Source: Pelomonas sp. SE-A7 (lineage in GTDB: Bacteria; Pseudomonadota; Gammaproteobacteria; Burkholderiales; Burkholderiaceae_C). Taken from it: DNA of 64,000 bases. A program made the position numbers and the translations under genes. The notes beneath the pieces are model-generated. The model was not told where the DNA came from and searched no databases. It saw only the letters and a program-made list of their open reading frames with translations. Shown one piece after another: positions 43,786 to 52,598 of this stretch (positions are counted from its first letter, which is position 1; each line of letters opens with the position of its first letter). The stretch covers positions 372,001 to 436,000 of the forward strand of contig NZ_JAUASW010000001.1 of assembly GCF_030345705.1 (NCBI RefSeq). Reading direction: 5' to 3'.

Positions 43786-45687
43786 GTGAACAATCAGTGG
43801 TTCTCGAAGATAGCTGTTTGGATGGTGATCGCCCTGGTGCTGTTCACCGTCGTCAAGCAGTTCGATCGAGGCACGAGCCAGGGCAACCAGATCGGCTACT
43901 CCGACTTCATCGACGAAGTCCGGGCTCGCCGCATCAAGCAGGTTACCTTGCAGGAAACGGCCAGCGGCACCGAGATCGTGGCCTTGGGCACCGACGACAA
44001 GGCGGTCAAGACCATCGCGCCGCCGTACGACCGCGGCCTCTATGGCGACCTGCTGAACAACGGCGTCAAGTTCAGCGTCAAGCAGCGCGAGGAGCAGAGC
44101 ATGCTGCTTGGCCTCCTGATCAGCTGGGGCCCGATGCTGCTGCTGATCGGCGTCTGGATCTATTTCATGCGCCAGATGCAGGGCGGTGGCAAGGGCGGTG
44201 CCTTCAGCTTCGGCAAGAGCAAGGCCCGCATGCTGGACGAGGCCAACAACTCGACCACCTTTGCCGACGTGGCTGGTTGCGACGAGGCCAAGGAAGAGGT
44301 CAAGGAATTGGTCGACTTCCTGAAGGATCCGCAGAAATTCCAGAAGCTGGGCGGCCGCATCCCCCGTGGCGTACTGCTGGTCGGCCCTCCGGGCACCGGC
44401 AAAACGCTGCTGGCCAAGGCGATTGCCGGCGAAGCTAAGGTGCCGTTCTTCTCGATCTCGGGCTCCGACTTCGTCGAGATGTTTGTCGGCGTCGGCGCCG
44501 CCCGGGTGCGGGACATGTTCGAGCAGGCCAAGAAGAGCGCTCCTTGCATCATCTTCGTCGACGAAATCGACGCGGTCGGTCGCCATCGCGGCGCGGGCCT
44601 GGGCGGTGGCAACGACGAGCGCGAGCAGACGCTGAACCAGATGCTGGTCGAGATGGATGGCTTCGAGACCAACCTCGGCGTGATCGTGATGGCCGCGACC
44701 AACCGTCCGGACATCCTGGACCCGGCCCTGCTGCGTCCTGGCCGCTTTGACCGCCAGGTCTATGTGACCCTGCCCGATGTGCGTGGCCGCGAGCAGATCC
44801 TGAACGTCCACATGCGCAAGGTGCCGGTGGGCCAAGACATCAAGGCCGACATCCTGGCTCGCGGCACGCCGGGCTTCTCCGGTGCCGACCTGGCCAACCT
44901 GGTCAACGAAGCCGCCCTTTTCGCCGCGCGCCGCAATGCCCGCGTGGTCGAGATGCAGGACTTCGAAAAGGCCAAGGACAAGATCATGATGGGCCCCGAG
45001 CGCAAGTCCATGGTCATGCCCGAGGAAGAGCGCAAGAACACCGCCTATCACGAGGCCGGCCATGCCCTGGTGGCCAAGCTGATGCCCAAGACCGATCCGG
45101 TCCACAAGGTCACGGTGATCCCGCGTGGTCGTGCACTCGGCGTGACCATGCAACTGCCGGAAGGCGACCGCTACAGCATGGACAAGGACCGCATGCTGAG
45201 CACGATTTCGGTGCTGTTCGGCGGCCGCATTGCCGAAGAAGTGTTCATGAACCAGATGACCACCGGCGCCAGCAACGACTTCGAGCGCGCCACGGCCATC
45301 GCCCGTGACATGGTCACCCGCTACGGCATGACCGACGAACTGGGCCCCATGGTCTATGCCGACAACGAAGGCGAAGTCTTCCTCGGCCGTTCGGTTACCA
45401 AGACCACGAACATGTCCGAAGAGACCATGCGCAAGGTCGACCAGCAGATCCGCAAGATCATCGACGAGCAGTACTCGATCGCCCGCAAGCTGATCGAAGA
45501 CAACCAGGACAAGATGCACGTCATGGCCAAGGCCCTGCTCGAATGGGAAACCATAGACGGCGAGCAGATCGACGACATCATGGACGGCCGGCCGCCGCGT
45601 CCGCCCAAGGACTGGACACCGCCGGCTGGGGGCCGCACCGATGGCGGTCCCTCGGTCAGCACCGATGGAGCGCCTGCCACGGCCTGA
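43786..45687 (+). CDS. ftsH: ATP-dependent zinc metalloprotease FtsH
   Basis: 633-aa membrane-anchored AAA+ protease that degrades sigma-32, LpxC and misassembled membrane proteins. Seen: two N-terminal TM helices (about 5-25 and 105-125) with a periplasmic loop, Walker A GPPGTGKT near residue 200, Walker B IFVDEIDAVG, the second region of homology ATNRPDILDPALLRPGRFDR, and the zinc site HEAGH near 421. GTG start with GAAGGAG upstream. Confidence 0.98.
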   Translation: MNNQWFSKIAVWMVIALVLFTVVKQFDRGTSQGNQIGYSDFIDEVRARRIKQVTLQETASGTEIVALGTDDKAVKTIAPPYDRGLYGDLLNNGVKFSVKQREEQSMLLGLLISWGPMLLLIGVWIYFMRQMQGGGKGGAFSFGKSKARMLDEANNSTTFADVAGCDEAKEEVKELVDFLKDPQKFQKLGGRIPRGVLLVGPPGTGKTLLAKAIAGEAKVPFFSISGSDFVEMFVGVGAARVRDMFEQAKKSAPCIIFVDEIDAVGRHRGAGLGGGNDEREQTLNQMLVEMDGFETNLGVIVMAATNRPDILDPALLRPGRFDRQVYVTLPDVRGREQILNVHMRKVPVGQDIKADILARGTPGFSGADLANLVNEAALFAARRNARVVEMQDFEKAKDKIMMGPERKSMVMPEEERKNTAYHEAGHALVAKLMPKTDPVHKVTVIPRGRALGVTMQLPEGDRYSMDKDRMLSTISVLFGGRIAEEVFMNQMTTGASNDFERATAIARDMVTRYGMTDELGPMVYADNEGEVFLGRSVTKTTNMSEETMRKVDQQIRKIIDEQYSIARKLIEDNQDKMHVMAKALLEWETIDGEQIDDIMDGRPPRPPKDWTPPAGGRTDGGPSVSTDGAPATA

Positions 45688-45708
45688 GGCCCTGGTTAGC
45701 TTCCGCAG

Positions 45709-45743
45709 CGGGGCCAGTCTCAGGACTGGCCCCGTTTCTCTTT
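45709..45743 (+). terminator. intrinsic terminator after ftsH
   Basis: An 11-bp perfect stem (CGGGGCCAGTC/GACTGGCCCCG) with loop TCAG, followed by TTTCTCTTT. Confidence 0.9.
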
Positions 45744-45766
45744 GACACAGCCTTACTCGACTCGCG

Positions 45767-46630
45767 ATGCAGCAACATTGGCAGACCCGCCGCTTCCGCC
45801 TGGACCTTGCCAGGCCCAGGTTGATGGGCATCGTCAACGTCACGCCGGATTCCTTCTCCGATGGCGGCCAGCACGGCGAAGCTATCAGCGCCATCGCCCA
45901 TTGCGAGCGGCTGGTGGAGGAGGGGGTCGACATCCTCGATATCGGCGGCGAATCAACTCGACCGGGCGCAGCCGTTCTGCCGGACGACGAGGAGTGGCGC
46001 CGCATTGCGCCAGTCATCAAGGCCGCGGTCAAGCTGGGCGTGCCGGTCTCGGTCGATACCTGCAAGCCTTCGGTCATGGCTCGTGCCCTCGATGCGGGCG
46101 TGGACATCGTCAACGACGTCCAGGCCCTGCAGCGAGCTGGTGCGCTGGAGGTCTTGCTGGCCCATCCAGATGCCGGCATCTGCCTGATGCACATGCGGGG
46201 CGACCCATCCACCATGCAGGCGCTGGCCGACTATGCAGACGTGGTGCGCGAGGTCGGCACCTTCCTGGCTGATCGCGCAAACGTGCTGCGTACAGCGGGC
46301 GTTGCTCCGGAACGCATCGCGCTCGATCCCGGCTACGGTTTTGCGAAGACTTCCGAGCACAACCTCGAACTACTGAGGCGACAGCGCGAATTGCTGGCGC
46401 TGGGCTATCCGCTGCTGGTCGGGTTGTCGCGCAAGCGGACGCTGGGCGACCTGACCGGCCGGCCGGTCGACCAACGCGTGCACGCCAGCGTGGCCGCGGC
46501 CTTGCTCGCCTTGTCGCATGGCGCCCGCATCCTGCGTGTGCACGATGTCGCGGCGACAAGCGACGCGATCAAGGTCTGGGTCGCTGGCGGCGGGCGTGGT
46601 GCGCTGTTCGCCGACAATAGCGGCATCTAA
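45767..46630 (+). CDS. folP: dihydropteroate synthase
   Basis: 287-aa folate-pathway enzyme that joins p-aminobenzoate to the pterin diphosphate; the sulfonamide target. Seen: the N-terminal LMGIVNVTPDSFSDGGQ, DIGGESTRPGA, the DPGYGFAKTSEHN loop and the C-terminal RVHDVAATSDAIKVW. Full length. ATG at 45767. It is followed by glmM at 20 bp, a common pairing. Confidence 0.96.
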   Translation: MQQHWQTRRFRLDLARPRLMGIVNVTPDSFSDGGQHGEAISAIAHCERLVEEGVDILDIGGESTRPGAAVLPDDEEWRRIAPVIKAAVKLGVPVSVDTCKPSVMARALDAGVDIVNDVQALQRAGALEVLLAHPDAGICLMHMRGDPSTMQALADYADVVREVGTFLADRANVLRTAGVAPERIALDPGYGFAKTSEHNLELLRRQRELLALGYPLLVGLSRKRTLGDLTGRPVDQRVHASVAAALLALSHGARILRVHDVAATSDAIKVWVAGGGRGALFADNSGI

Positions 46631-46650
46631 GAATCTGGAGGCAGCTCTCG

Positions 46651-47982
46651 ATGAGCCGTACCTATTTCGGAACCGATGGCATCCGCGGCACCGTGGGCCA
46701 GTCGCCGATCACCCCCGACTTCATGCTGCGCCTGGGCCATGCCGTGGGCCGCGTGCTCAAGCGCCAGGTGGCGCGCCCCAGTGTGCTGATCGGCAAGGAC
46801 ACCCGCATTTCGGGCTACATGCTGGAATCCTCGCTGGAAGCCGGCTTCGCCTCGGCCGGGGTAGACGTCAAGCTCACCGGCCCGCTGCCCACACCGGGCG
46901 TGGCCTACCTGACCCGGGCCCTGCGCCAGGATCTGGGCGTGGTGATCTCGGCTTCACACAACCCCTTCGCCGACAACGGCATCAAGTTCTTCTCCAGCAA
47001 GGGCGAAAAGCTGCCCGATGCCTGGGAACTGGACGTCGAGGCCGCCCTGGAAGAACCGCCGGTCTGGGTCGACTCGGCCAATCTGGGCCGCGCCCGGCGT
47101 CTGGAAGATGCCCGCGGGCGCTACATCGAGTTCTGCAAGAACTGCTTTGGTTCGGACCTGACGTTAAAGGGCATGAAGGTCGTCGTCGATGCGGCCAACG
47201 GCGCCGGCTATCACGTCGCTCCGGACGTCTTCCATGAGCTGGGTGCCGAGGTCATCGCCATTGGCTGCAGCCCCGACGGCTACAACATCAATGCCGGATT
47301 CGGTGCCACCTCGCCAGGGGCACTGGTCGAGGCGGTCAAGAAGCATGGCGCTCACTATGGCGTCGCCCTGGACGGCGATGCCGACCGCCTGCAGCTGGTC
47401 GATGCCCAGGGCCGTCTCTACAACGGTGACGAGCTGCTCTACGTGATGGTGGCCGACCGCCTGAGCCAGGGCCTGCGCGTACCGGGCGCCGTCGGCACCC
47501 TGATGACCAATATGGCGGTCGAGCTGGCTCTGCGTTCGCGTGACGTGGACTTCGTCCGCGCCAAGGTCGGCGACCGCTATGTGCTGGAAGAGCTGGTCGC
47601 GCGCGGCTGGGAGCTGGGTGGCGAAGGCTCGGGCCACCTGCTGGCGCTGGACAAGCACACGACCGGCGATGGCATCGTCAGTGCCCTGCTGGTGCTGCAG
47701 GCGATCAGCCGCAGCGGCCGCAGCCTGTCCGAGCAACTGGCCGGCGTGGACCTGTTCCCGCAGACCCTGATCAATGTGCGGCTGCAGCCGGGCCAGGACT
47801 GGAAGGGCAATGCCCGCCTGGCACAAGAGCAGGCCGAGGTGACCGCCGAGCTGGGTCAGCGCGGCCGCGTGCTGATCCGTGCCTCGGGCACTGAACCGCT
47901 GCTGCGGGTCATGGTCGAGGCCAGCGACGCTGGTTTGGCTGAAACCTGTGCCCAGCGCTTGGCCGAGGCCGTGCGCGCCTGA
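46651..47982 (+). CDS. glmM: phosphoglucosamine mutase
   Basis: 443-aa enzyme converting glucosamine-6-phosphate to glucosamine-1-phosphate for UDP-GlcNAc. Seen: the phosphoserine Ser102 in VISASHNPFADNGIKFFS, metal loop ALDGDADRLQLVD, sugar-binding GGEGSGHLL and the phosphate-binding RASGTEPLLRVMVE. Followed by a terminator. Confidence 0.97.
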   Translation: MSRTYFGTDGIRGTVGQSPITPDFMLRLGHAVGRVLKRQVARPSVLIGKDTRISGYMLESSLEAGFASAGVDVKLTGPLPTPGVAYLTRALRQDLGVVISASHNPFADNGIKFFSSKGEKLPDAWELDVEAALEEPPVWVDSANLGRARRLEDARGRYIEFCKNCFGSDLTLKGMKVVVDAANGAGYHVAPDVFHELGAEVIAIGCSPDGYNINAGFGATSPGALVEAVKKHGAHYGVALDGDADRLQLVDAQGRLYNGDELLYVMVADRLSQGLRVPGAVGTLMTNMAVELALRSRDVDFVRAKVGDRYVLEELVARGWELGGEGSGHLLALDKHTTGDGIVSALLVLQAISRSGRSLSEQLAGVDLFPQTLINVRLQPGQDWKGNARLAQEQAEVTAELGQRGRVLIRASGTEPLLRVMVEASDAGLAETCAQRLAEAVRA

Positions 47983-48002
47983 GCTGGTCCCCGCAAAAGA
48001 TC

Positions 48003-48036
48003 AAGGCCGCCCGTGCGTGAGCACTGGCGGCCTTTT
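48003..48036 (+). terminator. intrinsic terminator after glmM
   Basis: AAGGCCGCC/GGCGGCCTT (9 bp) plus an inner GTGC/GCAC stem closed by a GTGA tetraloop, then TTTT. One C-T mismatch. Confidence 0.85.
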
Positions 48037-48069
48037 GCATTGGCGAGGCCTGTCGAAGGCCAGCTCGGC

Positions 48070-48558
48070 TTACTTCTTCGGCGGCATCAGCACGCGGTCG
48101 ACCACATGGGCCACGCCGTTGGTAGCGCTGATGTCGGCCTGCTGGACCATGGCTTCCTCGACGGTGACGAAGTCGCCGGCGCGTGCCAGGGCCAGGCTGG
48201 CGCCCTGCAGGGTCTTCTGGTTGCTGTTGCGCACCTCGGCTGCCGGCAGCTTGCCGGCCACGATGTGGTAGCTCAGCACGGCCTTGAGCTGGGCCTTGTC
48301 GGCCAGCAGGGCTTCCATGGTCTTGGCTGGCACGGCCTCGAAGGCTTCGTCGCTAGGAGCGAACACGGTCAGCGGCCCGGCGGCGCGCAGTTCTTCGCTG
48401 AGGCCGGCTTCGGCCACCAGGCGGTTGAAGGTGCTCAGCTGCGGCGCGCGGGCCAGGGTTTCGGTCAGAGGGGCCGGCGCCGGGGCACTGGCACAGGCCG
48501 CCAGGGTCAGGGCCAGCAGGGCGCTGCCGGTCCAGCGGATCAGGGCTCGGTCAAACAT
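48070..48558 (-). CDS. fasciclin-domain lipoprotein, probably in the Pho regulon
   Basis: 162-aa envelope protein. A signal peptide with lipobox LAAC (Cys22) leads to one fasciclin (FAS1) domain: TFNRLVAEAG, the H1-like motif GPLTVFAPSDEAFEAVP and VLSYHIVAGKL. FAS1 domains mediate adhesion in other organisms, but the bacterial function is uncertain. Its upstream region holds three phased Pho half-sites 10 bp from a -10, so phosphate limitation should induce it. It is divergent from pstS. Confidence 0.9.
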   Translation of the reverse strand: MFDRALIRWTGSALLALTLAACASAPAPAPLTETLARAPQLSTFNRLVAEAGLSEELRAAGPLTVFAPSDEAFEAVPAKTMEALLADKAQLKAVLSYHIVAGKLPAAEVRNSNQKTLQGASLALARAGDFVTVEEAMVQQADISATNGVAHVVDRVLMPPKK

Positions 48559-48602
48559 GGGGGTTCTCCAGGAAAGCAGGGCGCCAGCGCCCGGTGCCGT
48601 GG

Positions 48603-48608
48603 ACTGTA
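48603..48608 (-). promoter_or_regulatory. -10 hexamer TACAGT for fasciclin gene
   Basis: On the minus strand TACAGT lies exactly 10 bp downstream of the Pho box array, the usual distance when PhoB replaces the -35 contact. Confidence 0.6.
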
Positions 48609-48618
48609 GAAAGTCGAT

Positions 48619-48647
48619 GTGACAGACCGGTGAACTTCATGTGACAG
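48619..48647 (-). promoter_or_regulatory. Pho box array (three half-sites) for fasciclin gene
   Basis: On the minus strand CTGTCAC-N4-AGTTCAC-N4-CTGTCAC: three 7-bp direct repeats with an 11-bp period, the PhoB recognition pattern. It faces the fasciclin lipoprotein gene. Confidence 0.75.
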
Positions 48648-48688
48648 TCCGGGTGACGGCCGGACATGGCGCTGGAACTTGTCTTCTG

Positions 48689-48706
48689 ATGTCACTACGC
48701 TGTCAC
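48689..48706 (+). promoter_or_regulatory. Pho box for pstS operon
   Basis: ATGTCACTACGCTGTCAC: two 7-bp direct repeats separated by 4 bp (11-bp period), the PhoB box, followed after exactly 10 bp by a -10 hexamer (48717). Confidence 0.8.
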
Positions 48707-48716
48707 ATTGGCTTCC

Positions 48717-48722
48717 TAGCAT
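48717..48722 (+). promoter_or_regulatory. -10 hexamer TAGCAT for pstS
   Basis: TAGCAT sits 10 bp after the Pho box, with an expected leader of about 34 nt to pstS. Confidence 0.6.
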
Positions 48723-48762
48723 GCCGGGCATCGTCAACCAAAGCACAGTGACAGGCCAAGCC

Positions 48763-49803
48763 ATGAATCTCACCCGTCTCGCTCAAGGTCTTCTGTTCGC
48801 CGCCGCCCTGGCCGCCACGACGGCCGCCTCGGCCCAGGACGTGACCGGCGCCGGCGCCTCGTTCCCCGCCCCCATCTATGCCAAGTGGGCCGACGCCTAT
48901 CACAAGGCCACGGGTGCTCGCATCAACTACCAATCGGTCGGCTCCGGTGCCGGTATCCGCCAGATCAAGGCCAAGACGGTCGACTTCGGCGCTTCGGACG
49001 CGCCGCTGAAGGACGACGAGCTGGCCAAGGACGGCCTGGTCCAGTTCCCCACCGTGATCGGCGGCGTGGTGCCGGTGGTCAACGTCAAGGGTGTGGCCCC
49101 GGGCCAGCTGAAGCTGACCGGCCAGGTGCTGGGGGATATCTACCTGGGCAAGATCGCCAAGTGGAGTGACCCCGTCATCGCTGCGCTGAACCCCGGCCTG
49201 ACCCTGCCTGACGCCGCCATCGCCCCGGTGCGCCGCGCCGACGGCTCGGGCACCAGCTTCCTGTTCACCAATTACCTGAGCAAGGTCAACGCCGAGTGGA
49301 AGTCCAAGGTCGGTGAAGGCACGGCCGTGAACTGGCCGACCGGTGCCGGCGGCAAGGGCAACGAGGGCGTCTCGTCCTATGTGCAACGCCTGCCGAACTC
49401 CATCGGCTACGTCGAGTACGCCTACGCCAAGCAGAACAAGATGTCCCATGTGCTGCTGAAGAACCAGGCCGGCAACTTCGTCGCTCCCAGCGATGACGCC
49501 TTCAAGGCTGCCGCCGCTGGTGCGGAATGGGCCAAGAGCTTCTACCAGGTGCTGACCGAGCAGGCCGGCAAGGACAGCTGGCCCATCACCGGCGCCACCT
49601 TCATCCTGATGCACAAGGCCCAGGAGAAGCCCGGTTCCGCGGCTGCTGCCCTTAAGTTCTTCGATTGGGCCTATGCGGCAGGCGGCGACAAGATGGCCGA
49701 CGACCTCGACTACGTGGCCCTGCCGGTTGCCGTCAAGGACCTGATCCGCAAGCAATGGGGCGAGATCAAGGGCGCCGACGGCAAGGCAGTTGGCTACAAG
49801 TGA
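48763..49803 (+). CDS. pstS: phosphate ABC transporter substrate-binding protein PstS
   Basis: 347-aa periplasmic phosphate-binding protein. Signal peptide with a cleavage after ASA before QDV, then the family pattern GAGASFPAPIYAKWADAY, NYQSVGSGAGIRQI, DFGASDAPL and RADGSGTSFLFTNYL. First gene of pstSCAB-phoU-phoBR, controlled by the upstream Pho box. The ATG at 48763 (MNLTRLAQ) is chosen; the frame extends upstream into the promoter. Confidence 0.97.
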   Translation: MNLTRLAQGLLFAAALAATTAASAQDVTGAGASFPAPIYAKWADAYHKATGARINYQSVGSGAGIRQIKAKTVDFGASDAPLKDDELAKDGLVQFPTVIGGVVPVVNVKGVAPGQLKLTGQVLGDIYLGKIAKWSDPVIAALNPGLTLPDAAIAPVRRADGSGTSFLFTNYLSKVNAEWKSKVGEGTAVNWPTGAGGKGNEGVSSYVQRLPNSIGYVEYAYAKQNKMSHVLLKNQAGNFVAPSDDAFKAAAAGAEWAKSFYQVLTEQAGKDSWPITGATFILMHKAQEKPGSAAAALKFFDWAYAAGGDKMADDLDYVALPVAVKDLIRKQWGEIKGADGKAVGYK

Positions 49804-49821
49804 CCTGCGACTGACGCAAAG

Positions 49822-49858
49822 GCAAGCAGCCCGGCGAGACCTCGCCGGGCTTTCTTGC
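49822..49858 (+). terminator. intercistronic hairpin between pstS and pstC
   Basis: A stem GCAAG/CTTGC flanks an 11-bp stem AGCCCGGCGAG/CTCGCCGGGCT (effectively closed by GACC), followed by TTTC. Likely a partial terminator or RNA-stability element giving excess pstS over pstCAB. Confidence 0.65.
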
Positions 49859-49901
49859 AAGAACAGACTGGCTACAAGAAACCACCCACCGAACAAGCAC
49901 C

Positions 49902-50921
49902 ATGGCAGCCATTCTTCCCGCTGAACCCCTGGCCGGCCGCGCCGCCGAGCTGTCCCGCCCGCAAGGTGGGCCACCGGCACGCCGTCGCGTGGCCCCCTGG
50001 GCCGACACGCTGTTCTCGCTGCTGGCCCATGGCGCGGCCTGGCTGACCTTGCTGCTGCTGGCCGGCATCATCGTCTCGCTGCTGTTCGGCGCCGCACCGG
50101 CCATCCAGAAGTTCGGCCTGGGCTTTCTGCTGTCGACCGACTGGGATCCGGTGCAGGAGAAGTTCGGCGGCCTGGTGATGATCTACGGCACGCTGGCCAC
50201 CTCGTTCATCGCCTTGCTGATCGCCGTGCCGGTCAGTTTCGGCATTGCCCTGTTCCTGACCGAGCTGTCGCCGAACTGGCTGAAGCGCCCGCTGGGCATT
50301 GCGGTCGAACTGCTGGCTGCCGTGCCCTCCATCGTCTATGGCATGTGGGGCCTGCTGGTGTTCGGGCCCATCCTGGCTACCTATGTGCAGCAGCCGCTGC
50401 AGGCTGCGCTGAACGGCGTGGCCTACCTGGGCGCCCTGGTGTCGGGCCCGCCCGTGGGCATAGGCATCCTGTCGGCCGGCATCATCCTGGCCATCATGAT
50501 CATCCCCTTCATCGCCTCGGTGATGCGTGACGTGTTCGAGGTCACCCCGCCGATGCTGAAGGAATCGGCCTACGGCCTCGGCTCGACCACCTGGGAGGTG
50601 GTCTGGAAGGTGGTGCTGCCCTACACCAAGACCGGCGTGGTCGGCGGCGTGATGCTGGGACTGGGCCGTGCGCTGGGCGAGACCATGGCGGTCACCTTCG
50701 TGATCGGCAACATGAACCAGCTGAATTCGCTGTCGGTCTTCGAGGCGGCGAACAGCATCACCTCGGCACTGGCCAACGAGTTCGCCGAGGCGGCCGAAGG
50801 CCTGCACCAGGCCTCGCTGATTTACCTGGGTCTGGTGCTGTTCTTCATCACCTTTGTGGTGCTGGCCTGCTCCAAGCTGCTGCTGAACAAGCTCAAGAAG
50901 AACGAAGGAGCCAAGGCATGA
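49902..50921 (+). CDS. pstC: phosphate ABC transporter permease PstC
   Basis: 339-aa inner-membrane permease. Six hydrophobic helices and the ABC permease EAA-like loop (ESAYGLGSTTWEVVWKVVLP). N-terminal cytosolic region of about 40 residues. Overlaps pstA by 4 nt (ATGA). Confidence 0.96.
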   Translation: MAAILPAEPLAGRAAELSRPQGGPPARRRVAPWADTLFSLLAHGAAWLTLLLLAGIIVSLLFGAAPAIQKFGLGFLLSTDWDPVQEKFGGLVMIYGTLATSFIALLIAVPVSFGIALFLTELSPNWLKRPLGIAVELLAAVPSIVYGMWGLLVFGPILATYVQQPLQAALNGVAYLGALVSGPPVGIGILSAGIILAIMIIPFIASVMRDVFEVTPPMLKESAYGLGSTTWEVVWKVVLPYTKTGVVGGVMLGLGRALGETMAVTFVIGNMNQLNSLSVFEAANSITSALANEFAEAAEGLHQASLIYLGLVLFFITFVVLACSKLLLNKLKKNEGAKA

Positions 50922-51778
50922 GCGCGACTTCAACGGCCCGCCAGGCCATGCATGCGCGCCGCAAGCGCGTGAACCAGATTGCCTTGGCGTTGTCGCTGGC
51001 CGCCATGGCGTTTGGCGTGTTCTGGCTGATCTGGATCCTGGTCGAGACCGTACGCCTGGGCCTCGGTGGCCTGAACCTCGCCACCTTCACCCAGATGACC
51101 CCGCCTCCGCAGGCCGAGGGTGGTGGCCTGGCCAACGCGATCTTCGGCTCGGCCATGATGGTCGGCCTTGCCACCCTGGTCGGCACGCCTATCGGCATCC
51201 TGGCTGGCGTCTACCTGGCCGAGTACGGCCAGAAGACCTGGCTCGGCAGCTCGGTGCGCTTCATCAACGACATCCTGCTGTCGGCACCATCCATCGTGGT
51301 GGGCCTCTTCATCTACGCCGTGGTGGTCACGCGGATGAAGAGCTTCTCGGGCTTCGCCGGCATCCTGGCCCTGGCCCTGATCGTGATTCCGGTGGTCATC
51401 CGCACGACCGAGAACATGCTGAGCCTGGTGCCCAATGCGCTGCGCGAGGCGGCCTACGCGCTGGGCACGCCCAAGTGGAAGGTCATCATGGCGGTGACGC
51501 TGAAGGCGGCCCGCTCCGGCGTGATCACCGGCGTGCTGCTGGCCCTGGCCCGCATCTCGGGCGAGACCGCGCCGCTGCTTTTCACCGCGCTGTCCAACCA
51601 GTTCTGGACCTCGTCGCTGGGCGAGCCCATGGCCAGCCTGCCGGTGACCATCTTCAAGTTCGCGATGAGCCCCTACGAGAACTGGCAGAAGCTGGCCTGG
51701 GCGGGCGTCTTCATCATCACCATAGGCGTGCTGTTGCTGAACATCCTGGCGCGCGTGTTTTTCAAGAACAAGCACTGA
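50918..51778 (+). CDS. pstA: phosphate ABC transporter permease PstA
   Basis: 286-aa inner-membrane permease, six helices, EAA-like loop REAAYALGTPKWKVIMAVTL. Forms the channel with PstC. Confidence 0.96.
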   Translation: MSATSTARQAMHARRKRVNQIALALSLAAMAFGVFWLIWILVETVRLGLGGLNLATFTQMTPPPQAEGGGLANAIFGSAMMVGLATLVGTPIGILAGVYLAEYGQKTWLGSSVRFINDILLSAPSIVVGLFIYAVVVTRMKSFSGFAGILALALIVIPVVIRTTENMLSLVPNALREAAYALGTPKWKVIMAVTLKAARSGVITGVLLALARISGETAPLLFTALSNQFWTSSLGEPMASLPVTIFKFAMSPYENWQKLAWAGVFIITIGVLLLNILARVFFKNKH

Positions 51779-51796
51779 ACAAGCGAGAGAACGACC

Positions 51797-52582
51797 ATGG
51801 ACGCGAAAGTCGACATGCCCATCACCGAGCGCGCCAAGCTCTCGGTGCGCAACCTGAACTTCTACTACGGCAGCTTCCACGCGCTGAAGAACATCAACCT
51901 GGACATTCCCGAGAACAAGGTCACCGCCTTCATCGGCCCGTCGGGCTGCGGCAAGTCCACACTGCTGCGCACGCTGAACCGCATGTTCGAGCTCTACCCT
52001 GAGCAGCGCGCCGAAGGCCAGATTCTGCTGGACGGCGAAGACATCCTGTCCAGCCGCGAAGACGTCTCGCTGATACGCGCCAAGGTCGGCATGGTGTTCC
52101 AGAAGCCGACGCCGTTCCCGATGTCGATCTACGACAACATCGCCTTTGGCGTGCGCCTGTTCGAGACGCTGCCGCGGGTGGAGATGGACGAGCGCGTGGA
52201 ATGGGCGCTGAAGAAGGCGGCACTGTGGAACGAGGTCAAGGACAAGCTGAACCAGAGCGGCTCCGGCCTCTCCGGTGGCCAGCAACAGCGTCTTTGCATC
52301 GCCCGCGGCATTGCGATCAAGCCCGAGGTGCTGCTGCTGGACGAGCCCTGCTCGGCGTTGGACCCGATCTCGACCGGCAAGATCGAGGAACTGATCCACG
52401 AGCTCAAGAGCGACTACACCGTGGCCATCGTCACCCACAACATGCAGCAGGCGGCGCGCTGCTCGGACTACACGGCTTACATGTACCTGGGCGACCTGAT
52501 CGAGTTCGGCCCCACGGGCGAGCTGTTCATGAAGCCCAAGCGCAAGGATACGGAAGACTACATCACCGGCCGATTCGGCTGA
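51797..52582 (+). CDS. pstB: phosphate ABC transporter ATPase PstB
   Basis: 261-aa ATPase. Walker A GPSGCGKST, signature LSGGQQQR, Walker B LLLDEPCSALDPIS and switch His in AIVTHNMQQAAR are all present. Confidence 0.97.
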   Translation: MDAKVDMPITERAKLSVRNLNFYYGSFHALKNINLDIPENKVTAFIGPSGCGKSTLLRTLNRMFELYPEQRAEGQILLDGEDILSSREDVSLIRAKVGMVFQKPTPFPMSIYDNIAFGVRLFETLPRVEMDERVEWALKKAALWNEVKDKLNQSGSGLSGGQQQRLCIARGIAIKPEVLLLDEPCSALDPISTGKIEELIHELKSDYTVAIVTHNMQQAARCSDYTAYMYLGDLIEFGPTGELFMKPKRKDTEDYITGRFG

Positions 52583-52598
52583 GCGGGGAGCACAAGCA

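Noticed and set aside
43687..46215. An 842-codon open frame antisense to ftsH and folP
   Set aside because: Spans two conserved genes on the opposite strand and has no domain of its own.
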